Source of the DNA: Symsagittifera roscoffensis
Taxonomy: Eukaryota; Xenacoelomorpha; Acoela; Convolutidae
Direction: 5' to 3'
NCBI RefSeq assembly: GCF_963678635.1
Contig: NC_087070.1
Location: forward strand, 35,219,109 to 35,283,108
Length of the DNA stretch: 64,000 nt
Of this stretch, positions 26,401-39,000 are shown piece by piece. The translations under genes were made by a program, and so were the position numbers. The notes under the pieces are model-generated. The model saw only the letters and a program-made list of their open reading frames with translations, was not told the DNA's origin and searched no databases. Every line of letters begins with the position of its first letter. The first letter of the stretch is position 1.

Positions 26401-29400
26401 GGGACAAATATCAGATTAGTCATTAATCATTGAGTCGTTAATCTTTCTGTTTTTTTAATTTAAGTGAAGATAATCAAGTTGTCTAAAATGTTTGTAATTT
26501 AATTCAACTTAGTGTTTTCATAGAATTGTTTTTGTGTTTCTCAAAGACGTTGGCACAACACGCTTCTTCGAGCGCACCAATTGAAGACAGAGAGCTGTAA
26601 GCAGACCCAGAGGCAGTGTCTGTAAATCCAGAGGCATAACATTCTCCTTCGAGCGCACCACTTGAAGACAAAGAGCTAGACTCAGACCCAGAGGCAGTGA
26701 CAGTGAATCCAGATTTACAACAGGATACTTCGAGCCCACCACTTGAAGACAGAGCTGGAGGCAGACCAAAAGGCAGTGAATATGAATCCAGAGGCACAAG
26801 AGGCGTTTTTGAGCACACCCCTTCAATATAGAGGGATGGACGCAGAGACGAAACCATCAGTCGTCGAAGTGTCCATTTTTCAGCAAGAAAGAGCTAAAAA
26901 GCACAAGGTCACCATATCAACAAGATCTAAGTCCAAGAAGGCCAAAAAGTACACGAAAGAGGATAGAGAGGACCGACAGATATCAGATTAGTCATTATTC
27001 ATTAATCCTTCTGTTTATTTAATTTAAGTTAAGATAATCAAGCTGTCTAAAATTTTTGTATTTAAATTCAACTTGGTGTTTTGAGAGAATTGTTTTTGTC
27101 TTTCTCATTTATGTTGGCACAACACGCTTCTTCGAGCGCACCACTTGAAGACAGACTGCTGTAAGCAGGCCCAGAGGCAGTGTCTGTAAATCCATAGGCA
27201 TAACATTCTTCTTCGAGCGCACCACTTGAAGACAAAGAGCTCGACTCAGACCCAGAGGCAGTGAATACAGATCTACAACAAGATACTTCGAGCACACCAC
27301 TTGAAGACAGAGAACTGGAGGCAGATCAAAAGGCAGTGAAATGAATCCAGAGGCACAAAAGGCGTTTTTGAGCACACCCCTTCAAGACAGAGGGATGGAC
27401 GGAGAGACGAAACCATCAGTCGTCGAAGTGTCCATTTTTCAACCAGAAAGGGCTAAAAAGCACAAGGTCACCATATCAACAAGATCTAAGTCCAAGAAAT
27501 TCAAAAAGACCAAAAAGTCCATGAAAGATGATAGACAGGAGGGACAAATCTCAGATTAGTCATTAATCATTGAGTCGTTAATCTTTCTGTTTATTTAATT
27601 TAAGTGGAGATAATCAAGCTGTCTAAAATTTTTGTAATTTAATTCAACTTAGTGTTTTCATAGAATTGTTTTTGTGTTTCTCAAAGACGTTGGCACAACA
27701 CGCTTCTTCGAGCGCACCAATTGAAGACAGAGAGCTGTAAGCAGACCCAGAGGCAGTGTCTGTAAATCCAGAGGCATAACATTCTCCTTCGAGCGCACCA
27801 CTTGAAGACAAAGAGCTAGACTCAGACCCAGAGGCAGTGACAGTGAATCCAGATTTACAACAGGATACTTCGAGCCCACCACTTGAAGACAGAGCTGGAG
27901 GCAGACCAAAAGGCAGTGAATATGAATCCAGAGGCACAAGAGGCGTTTTTGAGCACACCCCTTCAATATAGAGGGATGGACGCAGAGACGAAACCATCAG
28001 TCGTCGAAGTGTCCATTTTTCAGCAAGAAAGAGCTAAAAAGCACAAGGTCACCATATCAACAAGATCTAAGTCCAAGAAGGCCAAAAAGTACACGAAAGA
28101 GGATAGAGAGGACCGACAGATATCAGATTAGTCATTATTCATTAATCCTTCTGTTTATTTAATTTAAGTTAAGATAATCAAGCTGTCTAAAATTTTTGTA
28201 TTTAAATTCAACTTGGTGTTTTGAGAGAATTGTTTTTGTCTTTCTCATTTATGTTGGCACAACACGCTTCTTCGAGCGCACCACTTGAAGACAGACTGCT
28301 GTAAGCAGGCCCAGAGGCAGTGTCTGTAAATCCATAGGCATAACATTCTTCTTCGAGCGCACCACTTGAAGACAAAGAGCTCGACTCAGACCCAGAGGCA
28401 GTGAATACAGATCTACAACAAGATACTTCGAGCACACTACTTGAAGACAGAGAACTGGAGGCAGATCAAAAGGCAGTGAAATGAATCCAGAGGCACAAAA
28501 GGCGTTTTTGAGCACACCCCTTCAAGACAGAGGGATGGACGGAGAGACGAAACCATCAGTCGTCGAAGTGTCCATTTTTCAACCAGAAAGGGCTAAAAAG
28601 CACAAGGTCACCATATCAACAAGATCTAAGTCCAAGAAATTCAAAAAGACCAAAAAGTCCACGAAAGATGATAGACAGGAGGGACAAATCTCAGATTAGT
28701 CATTAATCATTGAGTCGTTAATCTTTCTGTTTATTTAATTTAAGTGGAGATAATCAAGCTGTCTAAAATTTTTGTAATTTAATTCAACTTAGTGTTTTCA
28801 TAGAATTGTTTTATTGTCTCTTAAAGATGTTGGCACAACACGCTTCTTCGAGTGCACCACTTGAAGATAGAGAGCTGGAGGTAGACCAAAAGGCAGTGAA
28901 TATGAATCCAGAGGCACAAAAGGCGTTTTTGAGCACACCCCTTCAAGACAGAGGGATGGACGCAGAGACGAAACCATCAGTCGTCGAAGTGTCCATTTTT
29001 CAACCAGAAAGGGCTAAAAAGCACAAGGTCACCATATCAACAAGATCTAAGTCCAAGAAATCCAAATAGTCCACGAAAGATGATAGAGAGGAGGGACAAA
29101 TATCAGATTAGTCATTAATCATTGAGTCGTTAATCCTTCTGTTTATTTAATTTATGTGAAGATAATCAAGTTCTCTGAAATTTTTGTATTTTAATTCAAC
29201 TTAGTGTTTTCAGAGAATTGTTTTTGTGTTTCTCAAAGATGTTGGCACAACACGCTTCTTCGAGCGCACCACTTGAAGACAGAGAGCTGTCAGCCGACCC
29301 AGAGGCAGTGTCTGTAAATCCAGAGGCATAACAATCTTCTTCGAGCGCACCACTTGAAGACAAAGAGCTAGACTCAGACCCAGAGGCAGTGACAGTGAAT

Positions 29401-32400
29401 CCAGATCTACAACAAGATACTTCGAGCACACCACTTGAAGACAGAGCTGGAGGCAGACCAAAAGGCAGTGAATATGAATCCAGAGGCACAAAACTGCTTT
29501 TTAGAGCACACCCCTTCAAGACAGAGGGATGGACGCAGAGACGAAACCATCAACCTTCGAAGCGTCCATTTTTCAACAAGAAAGGGCTAAAAAGCACAAG
29601 TTCACCATATCAACAAGATCTAAGTCCAAGAAGGCCAAAAAGTACACGAAAGAGGATAGAGAGGACCGACAGATATCAGATTAGTCATTATTCATTGATT
29701 CATTAAGCCTTCTGTTTATTTAATTTATGTGAAGATAATCAAGTTGTCTAAAATTTTTGTATTTAAATTCAACTTGGTGTTTTCAGAGAATTGTTTTTGT
29801 TTTTCTCAAATATGTTGGCACAACACGCTTCTTCGAGCGCACCACTTGAAGACAGAGAGCTGTAAGCAGACCCAGAGGCAGTGTCTGTAAATCCATAGGC
29901 ATAACATTCTTCTTCGAGCGCACCACTTGAAGACAAAGAGCTCGACTCAGACCCAGAGGCAGTGAATACAGATCTACAACAAGATACTTCGAGCACACCA
30001 CTTGAAGACAGAGAACTGGAGGCAGATCAAAAGGCAGTGAAATGAATCCAGAGGCACAAAAGGCGTTTTTGAGCACACCCCTTCAAGATAGAGGGATGGA
30101 CGCAGAGACGAAACCATCAGTCGTCGAAGTGTCCATTTTTCAACAAGAAAAGGCTAAAAAGCACAAGGTCACCATATCAACAAGATCTAAGTCCAAGAAA
30201 TCCAAAAAGACCAAACAGTCCACGAAAGATGATAGACAGGAGGGACAAATATCAGATTAGTCATTAATCATTGAGTCGTTAATCTTTCTGTTTATTTAAT
30301 TTAAGTGGAGATAATCAAGTTGTCTCAAATTTTTGTAATTTAATTCAACTTAGTGTTTTCATAGAATTGTTTTATTGTTTCTTAGAGATGTTGGCACAAC
30401 ACGCTTCTTTGAGCGCAATACTTGAAGATAGAGAGCTGGAGGTAGACCAAAAGGCAGTGAATATGAATCCAGAGGCACAAAAGGCGTTTTTGAGCGCACC
30501 CCATCAAGACAGAGGGATGGACGCAGAGACGAAACCATCAGTAGTCGAAGTGTCCATTTTTCAACACAAGGGCTAAAAAGCACAAGGTCACCATATCAAC
30601 AAGATCTAAGTCCAAGAAATCCAAATAGTCCACGAAAGATGATAGAGAGGAGGGACAAATATCAGATTAGTCATTAATCATTGAGTCGTTAATCTTTCTG
30701 TTTTTTTAATTTAAGTGAAGATAATCAAGTTGTCCACAATGTTTGTAATTTAATTCAACTTAGTGTTTTCATAGAATTGTTTTTGTGTTTCTCAAAGACG
30801 TTGGCACAACACGCTTCTTCGAGCGCACCAATTGAAGACAGAGAGCTGTAAGCAGACCCAGAGGCAGTGTCTGTAAATCCAGAGGCATAACATTCTCCTT
30901 CGAGCGCACCACTTGAAGACAAAGAGCTAGACTCAGACCCAGAGGCAGTGACAGTGAATCCAGATTTACAACAGGATAATTCGAGCCCACCACTTGAAGA
31001 CAGAGCTGGAGGCAGACCAAAAGGCAGTGAATATGAATCCAGAGGCACAAGAGGCGTTTTTGAGCACACCCCTTCAATATAGAGGGATGGACGCAGAGAC
31101 GAAACCATCAGTCGTCGAAGTGTCCATTTTTCAGCAAGAAAGAGCTAAAAAGCACAAGGTCACCATATCAACAAGATCTAAGTCCAAGAAGGCCAAAAAG
31201 TACACGAAAGAGGATAGAGAGGACCGACAGATATCAGATTAGTCATTATTCATTGATTCATTAATCCTTCTGTTTATTTAATTTAAGTTAAGATAATCAA
31301 GCTGTCTAAAATTTTTGTATTTAAATTCAACTTGGTGTTTTGAGAGAATTGTTTTTGTCTTTCTCATTTATGTTGGCACAACACGCTTCTTCGAGCGCAC
31401 CACTTGAAGACAGAGAGCTGTAAGCAGGCCCAGAGGCAGTGTCTGTAAATCCATAGGCATAACATTCTTCTTCGAGCGCACCACTTGAAGACAAAGAGCT
31501 CGACTCAGACCCAGAGGCAGTGAATACAGATCTACAACAAGATACTTCGAGCACACCACTTGAAGACAGAGAACTGGAGGCAGATCAAAAGGCAGTGAAA
31601 TGAATCCAGAGGCACAAAAGGCGTTTTTGAGCACACCCCTTCAAGATAGAGGGATGGACGCAGAGACGAAACCATCAGTCGTCGAAGTGTCCATTTTTCA
31701 ACAAGAAATGGCTAAAAAGCACAAGGTCACCATATCAACAAGATCTAAGTCCAAGAAATCCAAAAAGACCAAACAGTCCACAAAAGATGATAGACAGGAG
31801 GGACAAATATCAGATTAGTCATTAATCATTGAGTCGTTAATCTTTCTGTTTATTTAATTTAAGTGGAGATAATCAAGTTGTCTAAAATTTTTGTAATTTA
31901 ATTCAGATTAGTGTTTTCATAGAATTGTTTTATTGTTTCTTAGAGATGTTGGCACAACACGCTTCTTCGAGCGCACCACTTGAAGATAGAGAGCTGGAGG
32001 TAGACCAAAAGGCCGTGAATATGAATCCAGAGGCACAAAAGGCGTTTTTGAGCGCACCCCATCAAGACAGAGGGATGGACGCAGAGACGAAACCATCAGT
32101 CGTCGAAGTGTCCATTTTTCAACACAAGGGCTAAAAAGCACAAGGTCACCATATCAACAAGATCTAAGTCCAAGAAATCCAAATAGTCCACGAAAGATGA
32201 TAGAGAGGAGGGACAAATATCAAATTAGTCATTAATCATTGAGTCGTTAATCTTTCTGTTTTTTAAAATTAAGTGAAGATAATCAAGTTGTCTCAAATGT
32301 TTGTAATTTAATTCAACTTAGTGTTTTCATAGAATTGTTTTTGTGTTTCTCAAAGACGTTGGCACAACACGCTTCTTCGAGCGCACCAATTGAAGACAGA

Positions 32401-33959
32401 GAGCTGTAAGCAGACCCAGAGGCAGTGTCTGTAAATCCAGAGGCATAACATTCTCCTTCGAGCGCACCACTTGAAGACAAAGAGCTAGACTCAGACCCAG
32501 TGACAGTGAATCCAGATTTACAACAGGATACTTCGAGCACACCACTTGAAGACAGAGCTGGAGGCAGACCAAAAGGCAGTGAATATGAATCCAGAGGCAC
32601 AAAAGGCGTTTTTGAGCACACCCCTTCAATATAGAGGGATGGACGCAGAGACGAAACCATCAGTCGTCGAAGTGTCCATTTTTCAGCAAGAAAGAGCTAA
32701 AAAGCACAAGGTCACCATATCAACAAGATCTAAGTCCAAGAAATCCAAAACGGCCAAGAAGTCCACGAAAGATGATTGAGAGGAGGGACAAATATCAGAT
32801 TAGTCATTAATCATTGAGTCGTTAATCTCTCTGTTTATTTAATTTAAGTGAAGATAATCAAGTTGTCTAAAATGTTTGCAATTTAATTCAACTTAGTGTT
32901 TTCATAGAACTGTTTTTGTGTTTCTCAAAGACGTTGGCACAACACGCTTCTTCGAGCGCACCAATTGAAGACAGAGAACTGTAAGCAGACCCAGAGGCAG
33001 TGTCTGTAAATCCAGAGGCATAACATTCTTCTTCAAGCGCACCACTTGAAGACAAAGAGCTAGACTCAGACCCAAAGGCAGTGACAGTGAATCCAGATCT
33101 ACAACAGGATACTTCGAGCACACCACTTGAAGACAGAGCTGGAGGCAGACCAAAAGGCAGTGAATATGAATCCAGAGGCACAAAAGGCGTTTTTGAGCAC
33201 ACCCCTTCAAGATAGAGGGATGGACGCAGAGACGAAACCATCAGTCGTCGAAGTGACCATTTTTCAGCAAGAAAGAGCTAAAAAGCACAAGGTCACCATA
33301 TCAACAAAATCTAAGTCCAAGAAATCCAAAACGGCCAAAAAGTCCACGAAAGATGATTGAGAGGAGGGACAAATATCAGATTAGTCATTAATCATTGAGT
33401 CGTTAATCTCTCTGTTTATTTAATTTAAGTGAAGATAATCAAGTTGTCTAAAATGTTCGCAATTTAATTCAACTTAGTGTTTTCATAGAATTGTTTTTGT
33501 GTTTCTCAAAGACGTTGGCACAACACGCTTCTTCGAGCGCACCAATTGAAGACAGAGAGCTGTAAGCAGACCCAGAGGCAGTGTCTGTAAATCCAGAGGC
33601 ATAACATTCTTCTTCGAGCGCACCACTTGAAGACAAAGAGCTAGACTCAGACCCAGAGGCAGTGAATCCAGATCTACAACAGGACACTTCGAGCACACTA
33701 CTTGAAGACAGAGCTGGAGGCAGACCAAAAGGCAGTGAATATGAATCCAGAGGCACAAAAGGCATTTTTGAGCACACCCCTTCAAGATAGAGGGATGGAC
33801 GCAGAGACGAAACCATCAGTCGTCGAAGTGTCCATTTTTCAACAAGAAAGAGCTAAAAAGCACAAGGTCACCATATCAACAAGATCTAAGTCCAAGAAAT
33901 CCAAAAAGGCCAAAAAGTCCACGAAAGATGATAGAGAGGAGGGACAAATATCAGATTAG

Positions 33960-34622
33960 TCATTAATCATTGAGTAGTTAATCTTTCTGTTTATTCAATC
34001 TAAGTGAAGATAATCAAGTTGTCTAAAATTTTTGTAATTCAATTCAACTTAGTGTTTTCATAGAACTGTTTTTGTTTCTCAAAGATGTTGGCACAACACG
34101 CTTCTTCGAGCGCACCACTTAAAGATACAGAGCTGGAGGCAGAACAAAAGGCAGTGAATAAGAATCCAGAGGCACAAAAGGCGTTTTGAGCACACCCCTT
34201 CAAGACAGAGGGATGGACGCAGAGACAAAACCATCAGTCGTCGAAGTGTCAATTTTTTAACAAGAAAGGGCCAAAAAGCACACGGTCACCATATCAACAA
34301 GATCTAAGTCCAAGAAATCCAAAAAGTCCATGAAAGATGATAGAGGAGGGACAAATATCAGATTAGTCATTAATCATTGAGTCGTTAATCTTTGTTTATT
34401 TAAATTACGTGAAGATAATCAAGTTGTCTAAAATTTTTGTAATTTAATTCAACTTAGTGTTTTCATAGAATTGTTTTTGTGTTTCTCAAAGATGTTGGCA
34501 CAACACGCTTCTTCGAGCGCACCACTTGAAGTTAGAGAGAAGTTAGAGACCCAGAGGCAGTGACAGTGAATCCAGATGCTCAACAGGATACTTCGACCAC
34601 ATCACTTGAAGACAGAGCTGGA
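33960..34622 (+). repeat. Degenerate terminal units of the tandem array
   Basis: The last two units (near ATGs 34,087 and 34,494) are shortened and more diverged. The array then stops in mid-unit: the usual GAGCTGGAG is followed by TTGGCAAAAATCG instead of GCAGACC. Diverged end units are typical of array edges that escape homogenisation. Confidence 0.75.
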
Positions 34623-35075
34623 GTTGGCAAAAATCGATTCAATTCATTCAAACTATTATTGATTTCAGATCCGATAGTTTTCTCAACACAATGAAACTTA
34701 TATAGAAGGTGTTTTGATGGCTCTAAATAACCTCATTTGAAAATAGCTTGAATGATCTCCTTCCTAAACTCTGAAATATTTCATAGATTCAGATCTCATT
34801 TCATCGTTTTATTTGAGCCTGTACCCAGCCAATGATATCATCACTTCGGAATGTTTGCTCGAAATTCGATTCAATTCCATAAATTTATTGTCGATTTCAG
34901 ATCCGATAGTTCTCTCATCTCATTGATCTTTACATAAAAGGTACTCTGATACCTCCATATGTCCTTTCTTAGAACTCTGAAATAATTTTAAAAGATATTT
35001 ATCTCTTTCTATCAACTTAACTGAAATCTTTTACCAACCAATGATGTCATCACTTACGAACACTATTTAAATAAG
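34623..35075 (+). repeat. Two-copy tandem block (~215-230 bp each) beside the array
   Basis: Copy A (about 34,627-34,858) and copy B (about 34,859-35,065) share ATTCGATTCAATTC at the start, GATTTCAGATCCGATAGTT, an AACTCTGAAATA core, and end with a CCAAT box directly followed by TGATxTCATCACTT. They are clearly diverged from each other. No coding frame is seen. The block separates the array from the host gene region. Confidence 0.7.
35034..35075. promoter_or_regulatory. Promoter-like cluster: CCAAT, CRE-like palindrome, TATA-like
   Basis: Within 42 bp there is a CCAAT box, a near-palindromic TGATGTCATCA (35,042-35,052) of the kind bound by bZIP factors, and TATTTAAATA (35,064-35,073). Copy A of the same block keeps the CCAAT and TGATATCATCA (34,829-34,843) but no TATA-like site. 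The arrangement resembles a polymerase II core promoter. No convincing long frame follows, so any transcript would be noncoding or spliced. Confidence 0.35.
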
Positions 35076-35229
35076 GGTAGTTTTTTTTTGAATTTTGAGC
35101 AAGGAATCGAGCATGTTAGAAGTGACATTTATTTACCATTCCTATTAATTTGACAATGCTGTGAAGAAAGTTATTTATGGTCGGAAAAGGCTACTACCTG
35201 TATGCAACACCCTTGTTTATGGCAAGGGT

Positions 35230-35800
35230 AATTTTCGAAAACATAGCCAGCTGACAGTTGAAAAAGAGTAATGAACGCAAGGAAACTGAAAAAAAAACGA
35301 CTTGTTCTGTCAAAATTTTTCAACTTTTGAATTTCGAAGAAAACAATAGATGGCCTTTCGAGACTTTCCTGAAAAAAAAACCAAAATGAAAATCAGCAAG
35401 ACCTACATAAGAGTACTCACTACGTTCATTACTCTTAATAAAGCAAGTTCAATTTCTTACAGAGTTGTAAAAAAAATTGTTTACGGGGGAAAGTCTAGTT
35501 GCAGGTGTAATATGTATAATCCGTGCTGCGGCAACTAAGCGAATATAATTGAGCAAACTAACAATAGTCCGGCAATTTTTTCAACTCGCATATTTTTTAG
35601 TTTGCAAACACAGTACTGATATAAGAATTCATTCAAGTTTTTCGTGACCTTTTCACTTTAGCTCTTAGAGTGTAGAGTCTAGTCTGCCTTCATTTAACAA
35701 AGGAAATCAACTAAACTTAAAAAGAAACCGAAAGTCAAACCGCGAAAAATCATATTTGAGCGTGAACAAACTCAATGAGTCTTAATAAATTGAAATGAAA
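35230..35800 (+). repeat. Dispersed repeat family, copy 1
   Basis: This copy shares with 36,365-36,960 and 58,183-58,440 the string of motifs ACATAGCCA, CAGTTG-AAAA, TGAACGCAAGG, AATAGATGGC and, further on, GTGACCTTTxCACTTT, AGTCTGCCTTC and AAAGTCAAACCG. No reading frame of note and no terminal repeats were seen. It is likely an old non-autonomous element. A 62-codon frame at 35,350-35,538 lies inside it and is probably chance. Confidence 0.6.
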
Positions 35801-36051
35801 CATTGGGCAAATTACATAAAGTTTTGTTTTGCCAATCGCTGAGGATCAGCCAAAGGCTATTAGTCCCGTTTAGGACTTTTTCCCACTCTTTAGACAGTTA
35901 TTTTGCTGAGCGAGCCTCTTTTGCTCATTTCAATGACGTTTTCATTGCGTCAAGAAAGTTTCTTTTGTGCTACTATTGGCCAAATTTGGTCGTGGTATAA
36001 TTTTTTTAAAAGAAAAATGGGGGCGTAACATCACCGTCAAGGTATCTTATC

Positions 36052-39000
36052 TTATACATGGATCTTATTTTTAAAAAATTTTTGAAATTTTGCATGTCGC
36101 AACATACCATAGAGTGCGTGGCGGTGATAATTCATGAGGATATTGACAATATTGCACAATTTTTCATCTCCATTCGGAGTAGACGAAGACTGATTGTCTG
36201 AATTTGGAACTCTTCCATCAGATTTTGTTCCAGAAGATGGAGTCCTTCCATTGCGATGGTCTCTTGATTTCATCTGGTCGACAGACTGCAGATAGTCCAA
36301 CTCCAGAAGAAACATGCCTGCAAAAGACAAAAGCCTCAACGAAAAAAACAAAGCTACTATCCATTTGTAAAGCAAACATAGCCAACATACAGTTGGAAAA
36401 CAGTCAGTGACCGCAATTAAACAGATTAGAATACTGACTCGTCTTTTGAAAAAGCTCAAGTTGCGAAACTAAAAGAAAATAGATGGCTTTTAAGTTCTTT
36501 AGAACAATTTATTATCGGCACTTTATTGATAAAATGAACCCAATTTGAGAAAACTGCATCAATAAAGGAATTTTTTACTTCGCTGGGAAACCTGAAAATT
36601 AAATTCGAAACTAGTCTATCAGACTTTTTGTGACCTTTACACTTTTGCTGTTCGATAGGCGCAGTTTGCCTTCCTCTTAACAAAAAAAAGAACTAGTATT
36701 TTTTTGCTCATGGAGTGCCACCCGACAGGCTGATGCCTTTTTGGTATTCTTCCACGCCGAACTTAATTGTAAACGTACATTTTCATAGAATGTATGGTGA
36801 TAAATTTTGGCTTGAAAATAAAATGATGATCATAACTGAACTGAAAAAGAAATCAAAAGTCAAACCGTGAAAAATTACATTTGAGCCTGATCAAATTTTG
36901 AGACTTTTCCAGATTAAAAAAAATCATCGCGACATATAAGAGTCTTCACTAGGTTCATCGACTTTTAATATTATACGGTCGAACTTGGTTTAGAACTTTG
37001 TCTTAACCCAATTTAACCTAAATTTTTCGGACTGGACATTCTAAAAAGAATGTCATAATTACGCTGAAAACGTTTAAATAGGATGAAACTTTCGAATGGT
37101 AGCAAACTGTGTTAATGGTACCAAAAGAATGTATAAGTCGGGTCAACAATTTGATCAGAGCAATCATTCCATTTTGACAGATTTCTGCATGCAATTTCGT
37201 TTTTTGACAACTTTGTTCTAATAAATTAGGCTTTGCAAGCAAAATTTTTCCAAACTGGGTCAATTGCTCATCAATTGTTTATGAACTTTGTCTCCGAATT
37301 TTTAGCTACTAATTTGCTAATTTGATAACAGAACATGATTGATTTTACCTAGAAAAGGTACGACAGGCTGCGAAGTGTTGTTTCCATGAGCTGCAGGGGG
37401 GAGTAGATTCCGTAAATTGGAGTAGTTCGATTCAGGGTTGACACATTGTGCGAACTTTTCAAATTTGACTCGATCTTTTTTGTCTACATGCTAAAAATTA
37501 AACTTAAATGAAGCTACAACTGTACTTACTCCGTTTCCTCATAATTTCTAAATTACTAAAGAAAGTTGCGAAAAGTTGGAACAGACAGACTTGATCAAAA
37601 AGAGCAAAGGACCTATTGAAGAAAACTTTTGCATGCAACAGCTAACTTTTCAGACAGAAAGTATGACTCAAGGTCACCTAAAAATCAAATTTGCATGCGA
37701 AAATTGCTTAAAAAAGGGCAGATTGTCAAATTTTGTCTGTTCTTATTTTTGTCTGTTCCAACTTTTTGCTACTTATTATACACAAACCTCCCAAGATCGT
37801 TTCAGCCTACTGATAGGTGAGCTGCTGAGAGCTGTGACGACTGCTGAGAAGCCTTGGAAGTTAGCATGTGCGTAAAGATACTAAAATAAATAAATACTAA
37901 TCAAATGTGAAAAACCCTAATGATTCGGAAATGAAAAAAAGAGGCACACCTTGGAAACTTTGATGAAAAACGACAGCAGATATCCTCTACGCTTACAGTC
38001 GTTGCTCGACAACACTTCAGCTCTCGTCCAAAACATTGTCTGCAAACATAAACCTTGGGTCAGGTGACCGTGGGTAGGCCATATACCATCTACACACTAA
38101 TTTAGCCCCTTTAGGAAAGTGGCACTAATTTATGCGATTTGGATTAGAAAAAACTTTTTCTAGTATAACAGACGCGTTTGCTTGTTTAATACAGAGCCGA
38201 AGCTTCGCTTCGCAAACACTATCTAGAGATTTTCCGGTGATCTTGATGAACTGGGCTCTTTTTCCATACCCCCACCTGCAATTTTTACTACTAAGTTACT
38301 GCTCACATAGGCCGATCAATATGAAAATTGACATGCGGACTAATTAGGCTGTGCCTGACATATTTGGTCTTCATTATCAACCTTGTAAAACCACTCGATA
38401 CGCCATAAAAATGATGGTCGTGTGAGGTGGGAGAAAAGGAAAAAGAGTCATGAACTGTTCAAATTTTGCTCGTGGAAATTATCAGAAATATTCTTCCAGT
38501 GAGTTTCAGTTTTTTGATGTGAAAATGATGCACCCCACTGTAAAGTTATGGGTTATATCTGTAATGTTGTGTTTTATGTGTATTACTGACGTAGTATGGA
38601 TTTTAGTAGGTTTAGTAATGAGTTCAGTTGATCTAGCGACCGACGATTGTGTTTGTTTGTAGGGGCGCAGTATTTACAGTAAATGATAATTGGGAATGAC
38701 AAACAAGTCTTCTTATTAAAAAGGATAGCCGGTTGCTGGACCAGTAGCACAGAATGTTCCGACCACGTGATTTTTAAAAAAAGTTCTCTAAAATTAGTGT
38801 CTTTTTTGAGCGTGATATGAAGAGAGAACTATAGACACGCGTAGAAAGTTTAAAAATTTAGGCATAATTGACAACAATAGTGTTCAAAAAGCTAATAGCA
38901 AACAAAACTTTATAAAGCAAACTTGAAAAATTTTTTAAAAAAATATGAAAATTGCTCGTTTCGGCGAAGAAATCTTTAAATAAAAGGAATACTAGTTTTA

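Larger units (their letters stand above)
15769..33960 (+). repeat. Higher-order repeat block, copy 2 with internal duplications
   Basis: This is the counterpart of the first block. It carries a duplication of about 2,573 bp (starting near 19,976 and again near 22,549) and another of about 4,251 bp (starting near 24,555 and again near 28,806), each spanning several units. Units near 31,900-33,960 form a further short series with a period of 575-581 bp. The near-identity of long segments, differing by scattered single bases and one 6-bp step, points to recent unequal exchange or conversion. A mis-assembly of a longer array cannot be excluded. Confidence 0.8.
1..34622 (+). repeat. Three-tier nested tandem array with coding-like units
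   Basis: About 65 head-to-tail units fill this stretch, and the array continues off the left edge. Each unit has an AT-rich spacer of roughly 130 bp ending in TTTTCAG, a 25-nt leader, an ATG (sometimes ACG) followed by TTGGCACAAC, then two to five inner repeats of about 76 bp, a basic tail and a TAG before TCATTA. Distances between successive ATGs cluster near 410, 502, 566-580 and 653 bp, which fits loss or gain of whole inner repeats. The encoded inner repeat reads roughly SSSAPLEDxELxADPEAV then NPEAQQ, and the tail is rich in Lys and Ser and ends QISD. Many units are not open through the inner repeats. I recognise no known protein family. It could be a satellite that captured a gene, an expanded gene family, or a repeat-rich exon series. 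Confidence 0.95.

Noticed and set aside
106-34000. Long open frames on the minus strand of every array unit
   Set aside because: They mirror the plus-strand repeat: Ser/Leu/Cys-rich products in two minus frames simply reflect low stop density in the repeat. They have no start context or acceptor-like signal, unlike the plus strand.
1-34622. CRISPR-like array of repeats and spacers
   Set aside because: Units are hundreds of bases long, the intervening sequence is also repeated, and the setting is eukaryotic.
35350-35538. 62-aa frame with a Cys-rich end
   Set aside because: It lies within the dispersed repeat and is not conserved in the other copies. Kept only as a minor finding.
36318-36459. 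Hydrophobic N-terminal extension of the last RasGEF exon frame
   Set aside because: The stretch upstream of 36,317 follows a proper acceptor boundary and is part of the intron; its membrane-like look comes from T-rich sequence.
38450-38662. 70-aa frame with a hydrophobic stretch in the large intron
   Set aside because: It has no conserved motif, lies antisense inside an intron of the RalGPS-like gene, and its length is within chance for AT-rich DNA.
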